Source: Gigantopelta aegis (lineage: Eukaryota > Mollusca > Gastropoda > Neomphalida > Peltospiridae). From it: a DNA stretch of 64,000 nt. A model generated the notes under the pieces. It saw only the letters and a list, made by a program, of their open reading frames with translations. It made no database searches and was not told the origin of the DNA. Positions 1-52,437 of this stretch are shown piece after piece (the first letter of the stretch is position 1; each line of letters begins with the position of its first letter). The DNA lies in assembly GCF_016097555.1 (NCBI RefSeq), contig NC_054703.1, positions 39,907,130-39,971,129 on the forward strand. The letters are read 5' to 3'. Both the position numbers and the translations under genes were made by a program.

Positions 1-412
1 GCAACCTAGGGAGACACCACAGCATCGTAAAGGTCTAAAATTAACGAGCTACTCTCGATTCACTAATATCAAAACCTATATTAGCTCGGCCATTTACCTT
101 TCGACCGACCGTTCAAAATTGCGCCAAATTCCCTCAATAAAAATTGTGCACCCTTTTCTCTTTGGCATTTAACTGCTCCATTCAAATTCCATAGCACCAC
201 CACCACCCCCACCCGCCTGCTACCGATTTGATCGGGCTGTTGGTGCTCCCTTGCACCTGCCAGTGCAGGCGGCCCCTCCTCTCCTCTCCCCCCCCCCCCC
301 CCCCCCCAACTTTCCTGTCATGGACAGCTCTTGTGCCCACAACAGGCGTGCGCTACAACAGCTTGTTCTGAATGTGCACGTAAAACCCTATGACATGACA
401 TCTTCGCTTATA
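1..412 (+). mobile_element. SINE-like element, type F (CCTGCCAGTGCAGG family)
   Basis: Shares GGTGCTCCCTTGCACCTG, a poly-C tract and the GCGTGCGCTACAACAGCTTG tail with 8331-8712. The left end may run beyond the window. Confidence 0.6.
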
Positions 413-450
413 AAGCTTCACTCAAGATTTATGTACTTAAGCGTGGTTCT

Positions 451-850
451 TCTTAAAGGGACATACCCTTGTTTTTAAACACTAAGGCATAGTTTTTACT
501 ATTAGAGCCGTTTTTGATAACTCAAATCATACTTTATTTAGATTTCATTGTTTAGATTATCCATTTCTGTACATTTTAGGTGTTTTTGGTCATCCTGGTG
601 CTTTTAATATCACAAAATGCATTCCTCATATTTTTAAAAACGCACGTGTGGCTGAGAAGAAACATTTATGGAGTCGAGTTTTAGTCTATTTTTAGAGGGT
701 ATTTCACCATTTCAAAGTCACAGACTCGTGTTTAGTCAAGTGCAACTTTATCCAAATGTGATACAGGTTTGTAGATTAACTAAATTTACTGTTAGTTCTC
801 ACGGGTTGAAAAAGGGTCTCTCTCTTTAAATCCTGCTAGATCACTGTGAA
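451..850. mobile_element. Diverged copy of the CACACCCTAGTT MITE family
   Basis: Begins AAAGGGACATACCCTTG and follows, with many changes, the interior of 9383-10209, including the CAGGTTTGTAGATTAAC segment. Confidence 0.5.
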
Positions 851-889
851 TGGCTGGAATCGACAATTATTGTCTTCTAATCTTTCCAA

Positions 890-1200
890 GGGGCAGGACG
901 TACCCCAGTGGTAAAGCGTTCGCTTGATGTGCTGTCAGTCTGGGATCGATCCCAGTTGGGCGATTTCTCGCTCCAGCCAGTGCACCACGACAGGTGTATC
1001 AAAGTCTGTGGTATGTGTTATCCTGTCTGTGGGATGGTGCATATAAAAGATACCTTGCTGCTAATCGAAAAAATAGCCCATGAAGTGGCGACAGCGGGTT
1101 TCCTCTCAATATATGTGTGGTCCTTAACCATATGTCTGACACCATATAACCGTAAATAAAATGTGTTGAGTGCATCGTTAAATAAAACATTTCTTTCTTT
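890..1200 (+). mobile_element. tRNA-derived SINE, head A/tail A, complete
   Basis: Pol III-like box A (CCCCAGTGGTAAAGC) and box B (GGATCGATCCC), shared core with GCATATAAAAGAT, tail A ending in TTTCTTTC. Flanked by a perfect 13-bp target duplication CTAATCTTTCCAA (877-889 and 1201-1213). Confidence 0.9.
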
Positions 1201-1408
1201 CTAATCTTTCCAATTGTGAACCAGGAACAATGAGATTATTTATTCCAATGGTGTCTCTCACGAATCACTTTCAAAGCTTCTCATCTTGAAAGTCTTTTAA
1301 TCACTCCTTAGGTGTTGGAAGCATGATGGATATAAAGGTTGTACTATACCAAATAAAATCCCACAGACAACAATGCTAATGTAAATTAAAAAAACTATAG
1401 GCAATAGG

Positions 1409-1717
1409 AAGAAAATGTTTTATTTAACAACGCACTCAACATAGGCATCGGAAATGTGGAGGGGCACGGGGCACTGGCCACACAACTCTGCAACTGGGGT
1501 GGGGGGGGGGGGGGGGGGGGGGTGGCGGCACAATAATCAGATATTAAGAGAGGAAACCCGCTGTCACCACTTCATGGGCTACTCTTCAATTAGCAGCAAG
1601 GGATCTTTTATATGCACCATCCCACAGACAGGGTAGTACCGACGGGGCTCAATCCCAGAATGACTGCGCATCGAGCGAGCACTTTACCACGCCCCCCCCC
1701 CCCCCCCCCCCCCCCCC
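1409..1717 (-). mobile_element. SINE, head A/tail A, damaged
   Basis: Reverse-oriented copy with poly-G and poly-C runs replacing parts of the tail and head. Confidence 0.75.
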
Positions 1718-1964
1718 ATATGCAATATATCAACCAAACTACGGCCCATAAATATCAATACTACAAGCCCTACCTCAAAATATTAACTGAAGAAAGTAGA
1801 ACTTTTTATGGTTCATTCTATATAACCAAATGCTTTTAAAACACCTCAAGTTTCGCAAAAAAACTGTAGTAATTACTTTTACTGGTACTCCAGACACGTT
1901 TTAAGCACTGAGTGACCGATAACACTTTTATTTCACTGATATTTTCAGATATTTCACTGCATGG

Positions 1965-2282
1965 TCTATAATAAATACATTTTCTTGTTCAGAAGACCAG
2001 TGTCTGTATATCGAATGTGTTTGCAGTTGTATACTAATGTTTGTAGCACTCACTTTTTACTTTAATTCGTGATATATAGTTTTTCATACGTACGAAATTA
2101 TTGGGAGGTAAAATCCAGTCTGGGTTACTGTGAGCATTAGGACAACAACAAACGTCCTGTAAATACAGACACTGATATTTTAAATAAGAAAATGTATTTA
2201 ATTTGTATGTCACGTTATCGAAAAGGCTCCATTAGTCATAAACATTTTACAATGGTTGTAAACTCAGGACTGTCCCTTCAAT
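1965..2282 (-). mobile_element. AAAGGGACAGTCC MITE, partial
   Basis: Inverted relative of 6549-6939. One terminal repeat is recognisable (GTAAACTCAGGACTGTCCC); the other is lost. Confidence 0.6.
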
Positions 2283-2289
2283 CAGCATT

Positions 2290-3350
2290 AGTCAGGTGTG
2301 TGCTAAGCATTACAACATGAAAAGGAAATATTAACTCCATCTTAAAGTCGCTATTTCTTTTCCTTTAGAGGTTTGGATTATCACCGTAAAGGATTCCAAA
2401 CAACAATTTTCTTCTAGTTTTTTAATAACACACTTTGCACTTCCTAAGCATTCCAAATTACATTTTCTTTGTCCTTACATAAAATTACATTTTTTTATAG
2501 CCAAAATATTTTCTCAGTCTAATGAACGGCTTAATTTCTTGTCAGGTCTACAGATATGAGGCGTAATCTTTAAACTACATGTATTTTCATGTAAACCCAG
2601 ATTATAGTGAACTGTCGATCATGCCACAAATGATTTTATATACAAAATCATTCAGTTCAATCTGACAGAAATCTTAGAATTAAAGGCATTTCTTTTATAT
2701 ACTGATGGAAAGAAATAATGGATCACACCAACACTAACATGAGACAGTGACTGCAACAAAACCTCTCATCCGCAATGTCAACAAGTTAACCGACTAACGG
2801 ACATTGAATATCACATTACTGCCATTCAGTCCAAAAATACATCTTTGAATTCAAATCATCTTGCGACGGAAATTTATACAAATATTAAATAACAAAGTAA
2901 ATGCCCAACAAACAATAAAAATTCCACGACAGATCCATTTTGCAACAGGAGTATGTGACATCACTGCTGATTTAATTACTGTGGTACATTTTTAGGACTG
3001 AGTTAAGGTGTGAACTATTTTGCACCCCTCAGGTTAAATTTATGGGGATACACATGTACGATCATGCTTCTTGTCCCTCAAAAGTGAAATCCTGGAGCAC
3101 AAAAGTGAATTGTCCATCGTCAACATGAGACACACACAGTTCAGGTGAACCTCTCCAACACCAAACATAAACCATGAATCGTGGATGAATGATCAGTGAG
3201 TAATCAGCTTCTAAGATTCCAAACAAGACGATCTTCATCATTCCAAATCAGACATCAAAATACACAAAGTCTCTGTTAACCTTAGGTATAGGTTACTGCA
3301 TAATACAGACCCAGTAACCTAATAGGCTAAAACACATTTATATTTCCCTT
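2290..3350. other. PRPF3 3' flank, nothing recognised
   Basis: AT-rich DNA without a supported gene or repeat. Part may be 3'UTR if a distal poly(A) signal is used. Confidence 0.5.
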
Positions 3351-3785
3351 GTTATTATTACTATGAAATTCCTTCACAGACACCCGGATACTTTACTGTA
3401 TATTCAAATTATTGTTCTCACTATATTAGGGGTGGGAAATGGTGAACTGTAAAAAAAAGAAGAGGAAATCTAGAGGGGTCCCAGAAATTCTTGAAATTCT
3501 AGGTTAAAATCTGTGCCATCTGACAAATTTTGGAGGAAAGGACAATTAAAATGCGAGGAAACACAATGTTCCACGAGAGGATAACAGCTGATCCGAGTAG
3601 AATTCACTTCCTTGCTATATTGATACTGTACATATTACTATGAAATTCCTTCAGAGACACCCCGACACTTTGCTGCACAATCATATCGCTGTTCTCACAA
3701 TACTGATACTGTGTGTGTATCCACCCTGACACTTTGCTGCACAATCACATCGCTGCTTTCACAATACTGATACTGTGTGTGTATT
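3350..3785. repeat. Three diverged ~75-bp units interrupted by a GGGGTGGGAA MITE
   Basis: Units with GAAATTCCTTC-AGACACCC at about 3360, 3645 and 3720. Between the first two lies 3427-3600, a relative of the MITE at 42277-42472. Confidence 0.6.
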
Positions 3786-3944
3786 TAAGTAGCACTCAAC
3801 TGATGAACATTGAGGTGCTTTAGTTTTGGTTTTATAACATTCTGTGGAGAATGAAGGACCATTCTCGACTTTCTTAACATATGGTAAAGTATCCTCCAGG
3901 TAACCTGAACGACAATTTTTCATCTTTTTTCGATACCTGTCGCA

Positions 3945-3950
3945 TTTATT
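3945..3950 (-). promoter_or_regulatory. Candidate PRPF3 polyadenylation signal
   Basis: An AATAAA (minus strand) lies about 156 nt past the PRPF3 stop codon. It is the first such hexamer downstream, but further ones exist in this AT-rich flank, so use is inferred. Confidence 0.35.
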
Positions 3951-4105
3951 CTAGTTCCTGACAGGTCTGGCCGATTACCATTAAAAGCCGGTGATGAACA
4001 ATTGGCTCTGTTCCGTATTCCTCTTTGTTTCCCTCCATCACAGACTTGCATAGTGACCCGTCCATCATCTCTTCAAGTGAGTCCATCACAACTACAAACC
4101 GTTCA

Positions 4106-43508
<39,403 letters not shown>

Positions 43509-43591
43509 TTTTAATAGTAGTTTCTGTAACAAAGCATTCAAAAAACAATTGAATACAGTGCTTTCTATAATACTTAGAATTCCAATAAAGG

Positions 43592-44041
43592 TCAACAACA
43601 GTCACTTTTTGCACCCTTGTTTTGGCTTGGCACATGATAAATAAAACATAAATTTCCAATGCATTTTTTAATACATATTATATATTTGATGTCTTTCATC
43701 TTTAAAAATTTAAACTTAATATTTTGTCCAGAATTATGAAAAATAAAAACATACCAATTCCAATGATGTCATTTTGCATCTTACAATTTAACAATAAACT
43801 GGGTACATGACATTTCCATTTTAAGAAAGCTGGAAAAAATCCAATGCAAAATAATTTTAAATTGCTATTGAAATTTTGCTGTTTGAACATTACTAATGCA
43901 CTTAAATGTGCTTGAAGAAAATCTTGTAATTAAAAAATTGTACCAATTATGAAATAAGGATTTCAACTCAAATTACAGTGATATATGCTATATTTATTTT
44001 GTACGAAGCCAAAACAAGGGTGCAAAGAGTGATTGTTGTTG
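43592..44041. mobile_element. MITE with TCAACAACAGTCACT termini
   Basis: About 38-bp inverted arms, AGTCACTTTTTGCACCCTTG at left and its inverted relative at right, 80 bp upstream of the first PRPF3 coding exon. Fragment relative at 47268-47320. Confidence 0.75.
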
Positions 44042-45316
44042 AGCTTAGTTTAGCCCATACCAATAAATTGGTTAAAATACAGTTTTAATGTTTACACTGC
44101 CAATCAGTGCTTGCCATCAATGCTGGTTAACTCGCCCCAAAACCAACTTGCTCCTACCAACTCGACCCAGTGTTTGGTCAACTCGCCCCAGAGTGTGGAC
44201 AACTCATCCCAAATTTTAGTCCATAAATAATTGTCACAAAATTAAAAATGGACGTCTATAACTTTGGTGTCATTTTATTTATCAATATTGCAGTGAAAAT
44301 CTGCTATTAAGACTATTAATTTAATGGTTTTATATTTGGGAGATCCAAATATTGGATAAATAACAATCTATTACATAGTTCATTAAGATAAACGTCTCTG
44401 GCACGATATTTATTATTGTGATGTTTATTGCTGTGCCGTAACGTTTATCCATTGGATCAAATTTTTCATTTGCAATCACGATTTAATAAAACCAGGCATA
44501 TGTGCATTATTTAAGAGCCTCAACACATACAACATATTTTAATAAATTTTAGACTAAAATTTTAATTACAATACCTTTGGTAACCTTTCCAGGATAAGAT
44601 GTTTCAAGATGACACATTTTCACATTTAAAAGTTATTTTTATCCTGGCACATCGAAAATGCGAAATGAAAATATGGCGGAACGACAATTATTCGTATCAA
44701 ACATTTTACGTACAGCTAATAAAAAGAAATATTTTGGAACTGAATGGAACTGATTATTCATTTTGTTATTTTTGTTTCTATATATGTGCTTTGTGTGGGT
44801 TGCATTATATGCATTATTAATATTTATGCCATTAAAGGTTGTTTTTTGGGGGGGGGGGGGGGGTATTATTTTTTATCATTATAAAACAAAATTGATTATT
44901 GTCAGTACAGGTCATTACTTATTTTAAGGCTTTCATTTATTTACTTTTTAAAACTTATTATTTCCTTTAGAATTTTTTTTAATATTATTATTATAGGTCA
45001 TTGGTTACATGTGTTTCAAAGGTTTTTCTCTCTTTTTCTTGTTTAATTATTATTGCAGGTCATTAGTTATTTTAAGGGTTTTATTTATTTATTTATTATT
45101 AATTTTTGCTCTTTTTTGTTTTAATTTTTTTAGTTATAATTACTGGTTATTAGAACTTATTTTAAGGTTTTTATTCAATTTTTTAAAAATATTATTATAA
45201 ATATTTAATAAACCTGCACAACCCCCAACCCCATAACCTAAAAAATCATTGATTATAATAGTTTCATTAGTCTTTCATAATATTTCTATTCATCTTTTAT
45301 AGCAAGTTCTGGGGAA
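44042..45316. other. PRPF3 upstream or 5' intron DNA, no gene
   Basis: 44100-44220 has CTCGCCCCA-type short repeats that recur inverted at 47090-47190. The remainder is T-rich low-complexity sequence. A promoter could not be placed. Confidence 0.5.
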
Positions 45317-45356
45317 AGGTGTGCGTGTGTGTGTGTGCGCGTGCGTGTGTGCGTGC

Positions 45357-45400
<44 letters not shown>

Positions 45401-45405
45401 GTGTG

Positions 45406-45439
<34 letters not shown>
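45317..45439. repeat. GT microsatellite
   Basis: (GT)n with GC interruptions over about 120 bp. 45440-46180 beyond it is AT-rich without recognised features. Confidence 0.95.
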
Positions 45440-46180
45440 AAGGAAACATTTATAAATTAAAAAAGCACATTTTTATTTAGTTAATAATTAAATTAATTTA
45501 TTATTATTATTAAATCAATAATTTATTTATTGTTATTTTATTATTTATCAATTAAGTATTAATTAATTTTATGATATTATTTAGTTTTTATTATTATTAT
45601 TTATTTTATATTATTATTATTGTTATTAAACGTGATATTCCATTAAATGTCATATATTGTGGAAGAAAATCGTGAACCTGAGACGAATAATTGTAAAAAT
45701 AATCCTATTCCGCCAACAGTTTTCAATCACATTTTTAATGTGCTTATAATGGCTGGTGGGAATATTCGAGATTTTGTTCGTAACTGAAAATTGGATTAAT
45801 GCAGGATTACTATTTGGACAAACTGTCTATTTATGCGTAAAACGTAACTCGGGAAGTTTTCTTTATACAGTAAGTGTTTATATTTATTGGTATATCTCAT
45901 ATTTCGCCACAAAATAATTAATTCCATTATTGTATCAATTCCGCCTGCAATCTGGTCAGAAAACGCATGCTTGTTTTTGCTGTTAAACTTGTAAACATCA
46001 GAGGTCCAATAAATGTCAAAATGTAAAAAAACAGACCAAAGCCTATTTTAGCAATGTTTGTGAATTTGTCCCGTAGGACTATTTCCTAAAAGGAATGATC
46101 AGGCACGGCTATTGGACTCCAGCTGGGCATGAGTTCAACCCATACCCCCCTTTCAATGGTTAGGGTAATTTTGAGTACAC

Positions 46181-46914
46181 GGCCAAACAAAAAAATAGGT
46201 GCGTTTCCGATTGCATCCCCAAAAAAATTAGGGTAGGTAGGTAGGGGTTTTTTTTTTTTGGGGGGGGGGGGGGGGGGTCCCCTTCCCTTTCTTCATTAAT
46301 GTGTGTGTACTTATATAACATTATCTATAAATAATATATATGGATTTGTGGCATAAACAGATGTTTAAAATGTTGTCTTTGTCTGTATTTATATAGAGTT
46401 TGGAAAGAGTCCTTGTAAATGTAGGTGTATTTCCTTAAATTAATGGGACATTTGTATTAATTTCGTTGTTCTTAATTTAAATACTTTATGCAAACACTTG
46501 AGATGCATTAATAATAAGACCTGTTGATTTAAGTGAAGACGAGAATTAAGCTGAATTGATACAATTATATTTAATTGAAATAACCTGTACCAAGGCTATG
46601 TTCGTACATTCAGTTACTTCCGTGCCCGGCCAAGCTGTTCGGTGGTAGCTAATCAGGGGAAGGAACTCTATTACAAAAGCTTTTTCCATAATTTCTCGAT
46701 GTTTTTCGGAAGGGAATTACATGTGCAAAATGTATCGTATAATAGTACGTAAACAATGTGCAAGGAAGGAAATACTCTTGTTTGGTGATGTTGTCCTCTT
46801 TTATCGTTACTTCTTCTTTTTTTTCAGTTTAAGAAAAGAAAAAAATTAGGGTGGGGGGGGTAAAACTAGGGACGGTCAGTCGACCGGAAACACACCTATT
46901 TTTTTTGTTTGGCC
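46181..46914. mobile_element. MITE-like element, GGCCAAACAAAAAAATAGG termini
   Basis: Inverted ends match over about 29 bp, continuing into GTTTCCG and then AAAAATTAGGGT. No protein frame. Confidence 0.75.
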
Positions 46915-48430
46915 TAAGGTTAGGGTTAGTCTTTAGAGACTTTGATATTGAGGGGTACGGGTGAAACTCTTTCCTCCAACTGCTGTGCATATTCAATATT
47001 ATTTAATGCACGTTATTGCTTAAAATATTGGTATATTAATTGATATGAATTGACTAAAGACTTAAGTCTAAAGTAGTCTAAAGTAGTAAACAGTCACAGT
47101 GTGGGGCAAGTTGACCAATTTCAGGGGAGTTAGTCGGGGAAAAGACTCAAAGAGTTGGTTTTGGGGCGAGTTGACCTGCTTCGCTTGCGATTTGGTCTTT
47201 AAAAACTTTGATATTGACAATTTGTAACACTAACCACACTCTTAGATATTTATAATCTGCTAACGTTGACGACGGTCACTTTTCACACCCTTTAACTTTT
47301 GGCTTTGACACCTGAATTCGTACAAAACAGAAGAATATTAAATGACAATGATGACGAAAACATCTGCCACATTTACAAATTCATATGAGCATTTAACTGC
47401 CGACCTATCAACAGCTAAATACAAACATTCTATATTAGTTTATCTCGTCTGCCTTCGACTTTTCAACGCAAACTTATCGTTAAAGATGGAGGGCACATGT
47501 TATTAATGTGCTGTACAATTTGATTGGCCATAACAGCGCATTGATCCAATCAACTTCCTTGTAACATAACAAAGGGAAATAACTCTTATGACAATTTATT
47601 TTTACACCTGTATGCCAAATATTTTTTTTTAAACGAATTGAGGGAGCGGTATATGCTATGTTTAAACCAAAATACTTCACAACTTGATAATAATACCTAG
47701 ATTTAAAAAAACAAAAACGGAGCGATTATAGAATCATTGAATAAACCTATGGGACAAAGTCAAGTTATCATAAATGAAACGGACACGAGAAACCTGTTGT
47801 TCGGACTAAAATATGTTTTGATATGCGGATTTTGGGCCATGATCTGCTATATTTTCGTACTACCGTAAAAAAGAAAAAATCTTTAATTGCTGTTTATTCA
47901 ATGAACTATTTCGCCTACAACCACACGGTCTGTGGCAGGTCCATAAGATCGGGGAAGAAGGGTATGTACCCTACCCCCAAGTGGGTAGGGTACCGGGTAA
48001 TAATAATTTTTAAAATTTCACATTAGCATTGTTGCCAAAAAGCTGTATAGGGTTGCAAACGAATTACTGCGTAGTTTTACATGGATTATAACTAATTTTA
48101 AGGATAGAATGATGGAGATACATGGTAAAAAGGTCTCAGATTAGCACTTTTATTTTTGCCAAGATTTGAGGTTTGGCTCCAGCGCTAGAGGGCAGTTGGC
48201 TCCCACCCACCCTACCCCCGTCTTGTACACTTATGGGTGTAGTGTAATATCTATTTGAAGTAGCTTTGAAGAAATGACTGGTTGAAATTAGATTTCCACG
48301 GCCCTTCTGCACTTTTATAATTTAGGCCATGGTTGAAAATCATATCTTGTCACTGGATACAGATACAAAATAAAAACGTATCACATTTAGTATGTGGAAC
48401 CTAGGCTTTCGGAAAATGTCTGTAACTATA
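46915..48430. other. Intergenic, no gene recognised
   Basis: Contains the short inverted motif block at 47090-47190 and a MITE scrap at 47268-47320; the rest is unassigned. Confidence 0.5.
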
Positions 48431-48775
48431 ATCGGTGCAGGCCCGCATAGTTTCTAGAATTATAATCAAAATCTACTAGCTATGGGACCAGTGATTTAAA
48501 ACATTTACTAACCACGATTAAAAATCGACTAGCCCTGCATTTAAGTAAATACAATTTTACTAATATGTTACCTAAATAGGGAGCTTAAAAACCCTTAGAT
48601 TTGGGGGTGGGGGTGGGGTGGGCAGGATAATCATATTTATAGAATAAACTTAAATGCAGCATTTGACAACTTTCACTAGCCGTCGGGCATGGCGATAGTA
48701 ATTATTTACAAGCCCAACATTGAATATCACTAGCCATGGGAGTGGGGCTACGTTAATCTAGAAGCTCTGCGGCTC
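48430..48775 (-). mobile_element. Single-monomer relative of the 87-bp array element
   Basis: Reverse complement aligns with 23027-24440 but has one monomer where the intron copy has about 14. Confidence 0.75.
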
Positions 48776-48984
48776 GTACGATCCACTGGGGACGGGTCAA
48801 GAGGTATGAGCATCCACCAGTCGAGGACGAAAATTTACGTTTTTTCACCTACTCTATATAAATAAACATACAAATATGGCTTGTGCCCCCCCCCCCCCCC
48901 CACCCTATTAGAGGTTGTAACCCCGCCCCCTCCAGATATTGTTCTTACGGACCTGCAGTATGGAATTATGTACAGTATTCCTAG

Positions 48985-49192
48985 TGTCGTTCCAACCAGT
49001 GCACCACGACTGGTATATCAAAGGCGGTGGTATGTACTATCCTGTCAATGGGATGATGCATATAAAATACCCCTTGCTGTTCATGAAAAATTTAGCAGGT
49101 TTCCTCTCTAAGACATGTCATAATTACAATAGTGTTTGACATCCAATAGTTGATTAAGACATCAATGTGTTTTAGTGGTGTCGTTAAACAAG
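48985..49192 (+). mobile_element. SINE core with tail B, head lost
   Basis: Starts within the core at GTTCCAACCAGTGCACCAC and ends GTCGTTAAACAAGG. Confidence 0.75.
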
Positions 49193-49450
49193 GCATCGTT
49201 GGTGTCGTGGTCAAGTCATCGGACATGAGGCTGGTAGGTACAGGATTCGCAGCGTGGTACATGCTCCCACCCAGAGCGAGTTTTAACGACTCAGTGGGTA
49301 AGGTGTAATACAATTACACCCTCTTCTTCCTCGCTAACCAATAACCAACTGTCCTGGACAGACAGCCCAGATAGCCGAGGCGTGTGCCCAGGACAGCGTG
49401 CTTGAACCTCAATTGGATATAAGCACTAAAATAAGTTGAAATGAAATGAA
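49190..49450 (+). mobile_element. SINE type E
   Basis: tRNA-like start and AATTGGATATAAGCAC tail; inserted directly after a tail B end. Confidence 0.7.
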
Positions 49451-49654
49451 ACTAAGCATTAAAATTTTTATAGAGATTATATCCAATATTGTGGATAGAA
49501 TAACGGAAAAAACTTGGTGAAAAGGTTTTACGCCAGCTCATTTTGCCCGATGATCTGTTTTTGCCAGAATTTGGGGATTTGCTCCAGCACTGGGGTTGGG
49601 GAGAGTTGTCCTCCCCACTCCCCCGCCCCAATGTCTCGTACGCTTAATTATGCT

Positions 49655-49960
49655 CACATTTGAACTCGTGGTCAACTGGTTGAGGTGTTTGTGTCGCAGG
49701 ATCGAACCACCTCGGTTGATCCATTCAATTTGTTTTGTTTTTATGTCGTTCCAATCAGTGCACCACAACTGGTCAAAGGCCGTGGTATATGCTTTTCTGT
49801 TTGTGGGAAAGTGCATATAAAAGATCCCTTGCTACTAATAGAAAAAACGTAGCGGGTTTCCTCTCCAAGACTCCCAGAATTACCAAATGTTTGACATTCA
49901 ATAGCCGATGATTGATTAATCAATGTGCTTCAGTGGTGTCGTTAAACTTTAAACTAAAAA
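49655..49960 (+). mobile_element. SINE, head C/tail B
   Basis: GTGTCGCAGGATCGAACCAC head end, shared core, tail B. Confidence 0.8.
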
Positions 49961-50439
49961 TTCTATATTTTGTCGGGGGAACTTGCAACTTGCAACTCAA
50001 ATACATTCACCGGGCGCTGAAAAATAAGACATACACTATGATTTTTCACTCAGTCAATTTGTTAAGGATTTCTGTAAAAGGATTTGGGTAAAACGGGTAG
50101 GGCGCGCCATACACGAATTGTTTTGCACATTGCACAAGTTAACCTTTTGACAAAATTAATCGCTTTTATCATTACTGTATGATTTTCTTGAGCCCAACCC
50201 TAAACTTAACCAATTTTCTTTCTGTGGGAGTCCCCGCATACCCCCGGTTGTCTGTGGTTGCATTCAATTCCATAGCGCTACACCCAAAAATGTCGTTCTG
50301 GCAGAAACGATGTAAAGAAAAGTATAAACATGAAACTGACAATTTATATCTTTATTGATACAAACCTTGTGACTACTACAGGTGCAGACCATACATATTA
50401 ACAACAACATAAAATAGCTTTAAAAAGATCCGTCCCCCA

Positions 50440-51010
50440 AGCCGTCACACTGTTGGTGCCCCCACCCCACCCCAAGCCATCACACTGTCAGTGGCCCTCT
50501 CCCCCACAAGCCATCACGCTGTTAGTGCCCCCACTCCACCCCAAGCCATCATACTGTCATTGCTCCCACCCCACCCAACCCATCACACTGTCAGTGCCCC
50601 CTCCCCCACCCCAAGCTATCATACTGGCACTGCTATTACCCCACCCCAAGCCATCACACTCATTGCCCCCACCCAACCCAAGTCATCACACTGTCAATGC
50701 CCCCTCCCGCACAAGCCATCACACTGTCAGTGACCCCCTCCCCCACAAGCCATCACACTGTCAGTGCCTCCCCCCCCCCACAAGCCATCACAGTCAGTGA
50801 CCCCTCCCCCACAAGCCATCACACTGTCAGTGACCCCCTCCCCCACAAGCCATCACACTGTCAGTGCCTCCCCCCCCCCCCCAAAGCCATTACACTGTCA
50901 GTGACCCCTCCCCCACAAGCCATCACACTGTCAGTGACCCCCTCCCCCACAAGCCATCACACGGTCGGTGTCCCCTCCCCCACAAGCCATCACACTGTCA
51001 GTGTCGCCCC
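50440..51010. repeat. CCCCAC-rich minisatellite
   Basis: About 16 copies of a 30-38-bp unit with AAGCCATCACACTGTCAGTG. Proline-rich open frames are artefacts of this repeat. Confidence 0.92.
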
Positions 51011-51109
51011 AAACCCTACGTCCCATGACCACTTTCACAAACATGTCTGTTCATCAAGCAACATAGGAACTGGTAGCAAAGAATATAGCATATTGATTTC
51101 AAAAGAAAT

Positions 51110-51437
51110 GGGGTGCGGGACGTAGCCCAGTGGTAAAGCGTCCGCCCGATGCGCGGTCGGTTTAGGATCGACCCCCGTCGGTCGAGGATCGACCCCCGTC
51201 TGTGGGCCCATTGAGCTATTTCTCGTATTAGCCAGTGCATCACGACCGGTATATCAAAGGCCGTGGTATGTGCTATTCTGTATGTGGGATGGCGCTTATA
51301 AAAGATCCCTTGCAACTGATGGAAAAATGTAGCGGGTTTCCTCTCTAAGAATATACGTCAAAATTACCAAATTTTTGACATCCAATAGCTGATGATTAAT
51401 AAATCAATGTGCTCCAGTGGTGTCGTTGAATAAAATA
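51110..51437 (+). mobile_element. SINE, head A/tail B
   Basis: The head carries a small internal duplication of the GGATCGACCCCCGTC box B region. Confidence 0.82.
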
Positions 51438-51722
51438 AAATTATTCTTCTTCAAAAGGAATGGTGGCACATTTGGAGTAATATAACCTCAAACAGTCCCA
51501 TGACCCATTACTCTACATCTGACGGGCTTCCGAGAATTCATAATCTGCGTGACCCATTTATCGGTTACTATTTTACTCTAAAATGTGTTATCGTCACTGT
51601 AGAAACTGTTATTTTCACTGTAAGAAAGCCGTAACTATTTTGCTGCTGGCATTTTAAAAATAAAGGTAAATTGTCAAAAGTTATATAATAAATAGAAAAT
51701 TTCATGGTTTTTTTTGTTGTTG

Positions 51723-51841
51723 TCAAATATGATTTATATCTCATCTCGTGAAGTTTGCAATCACATCACACTCGTCACGAAAGTGCGACTCGTGAGATAT
51801 GATTGCAAACTTCACTTGATGAGATATAAATCATATTTGAC
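51723..51841. mobile_element. Foldback element, ~45-bp arms
   Basis: TCAAATATGATTTATATCTC at left matches the inverted right arm closely; the loop is about 30 bp. Confidence 0.75.
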
Positions 51842-51854
51842 CAAAAAAACATGA

Positions 51855-52350
51855 AATATCCTCTATATATTACTGTGATTATCGTGAATGGGCATATGAT
51901 GTTTCAAGCTAGCAGGCGCCTCAAACCTCAAACCGTTCTTCCCCATGACCTTTACATCTCAGAGCCCTAGCTGACGATAAAAATAATAGAAACTTACTGG
52001 TTATTGATACAGACGTTTTTAAGTATGTAACCTCCCTTAAATGGCTGCAAAATGGTATTTGAAAGCCTCTAGATTTCAAAATGTTCAGGAGGGCATGCCC
52101 CAGGACTCACTAATGTCTTAGGCTTTTATAAAAATCCTAGCTACGGCCCTGCATCAGACTATATATTACTGTGATTATCGTTAATGGACATACGATGTTC
52201 CAAGCTAGCGGGCGCCGTGAAACCTTCTGTGCACACATCACGTTTTAAAGTTTCTTTTTTAAAAGTTCTAGCTACGGCCTCGCATCTAACTACATATTAC
52301 TGTGATTGTCGTGAATGGACATTTGATGCTTCAAGCTAGCGGGCTTCGAG
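51855..52350. repeat. Three spaced copies of a ~70-bp unit
   Basis: ATTACTGTGATTATCGTGAA-type units at about 51865, 52160 and 52290, ending near AAGCTAGCGGGC, just downstream of the zinc-finger gene. Confidence 0.65.
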
Positions 52351-52437
52351 AAACCTTCTGTGCACGTGTAGTAGTGTTGGTATAAAGTGATCCTACTGGC
52401 AGTAGCTTAGCTAGCGGGAATTCCCCTATTAGCTCAG

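Noticed and set aside
890-1200. Functional tRNA genes at the SINE heads
   Set aside because: Box A and B are present but no cloverleaf with acceptor stem is evident; they are SINE promoters.
50453-51125. Proline-rich frames that look like a secreted repeat protein
   Set aside because: Product of the CCCCAC minisatellite; no signal peptide, and all frames look alike.
43509-52437. First non-coding exon and promoter of PRPF3
   Set aside because: An acceptor at 43523 implies one, but no candidate donor or promoter could be singled out.
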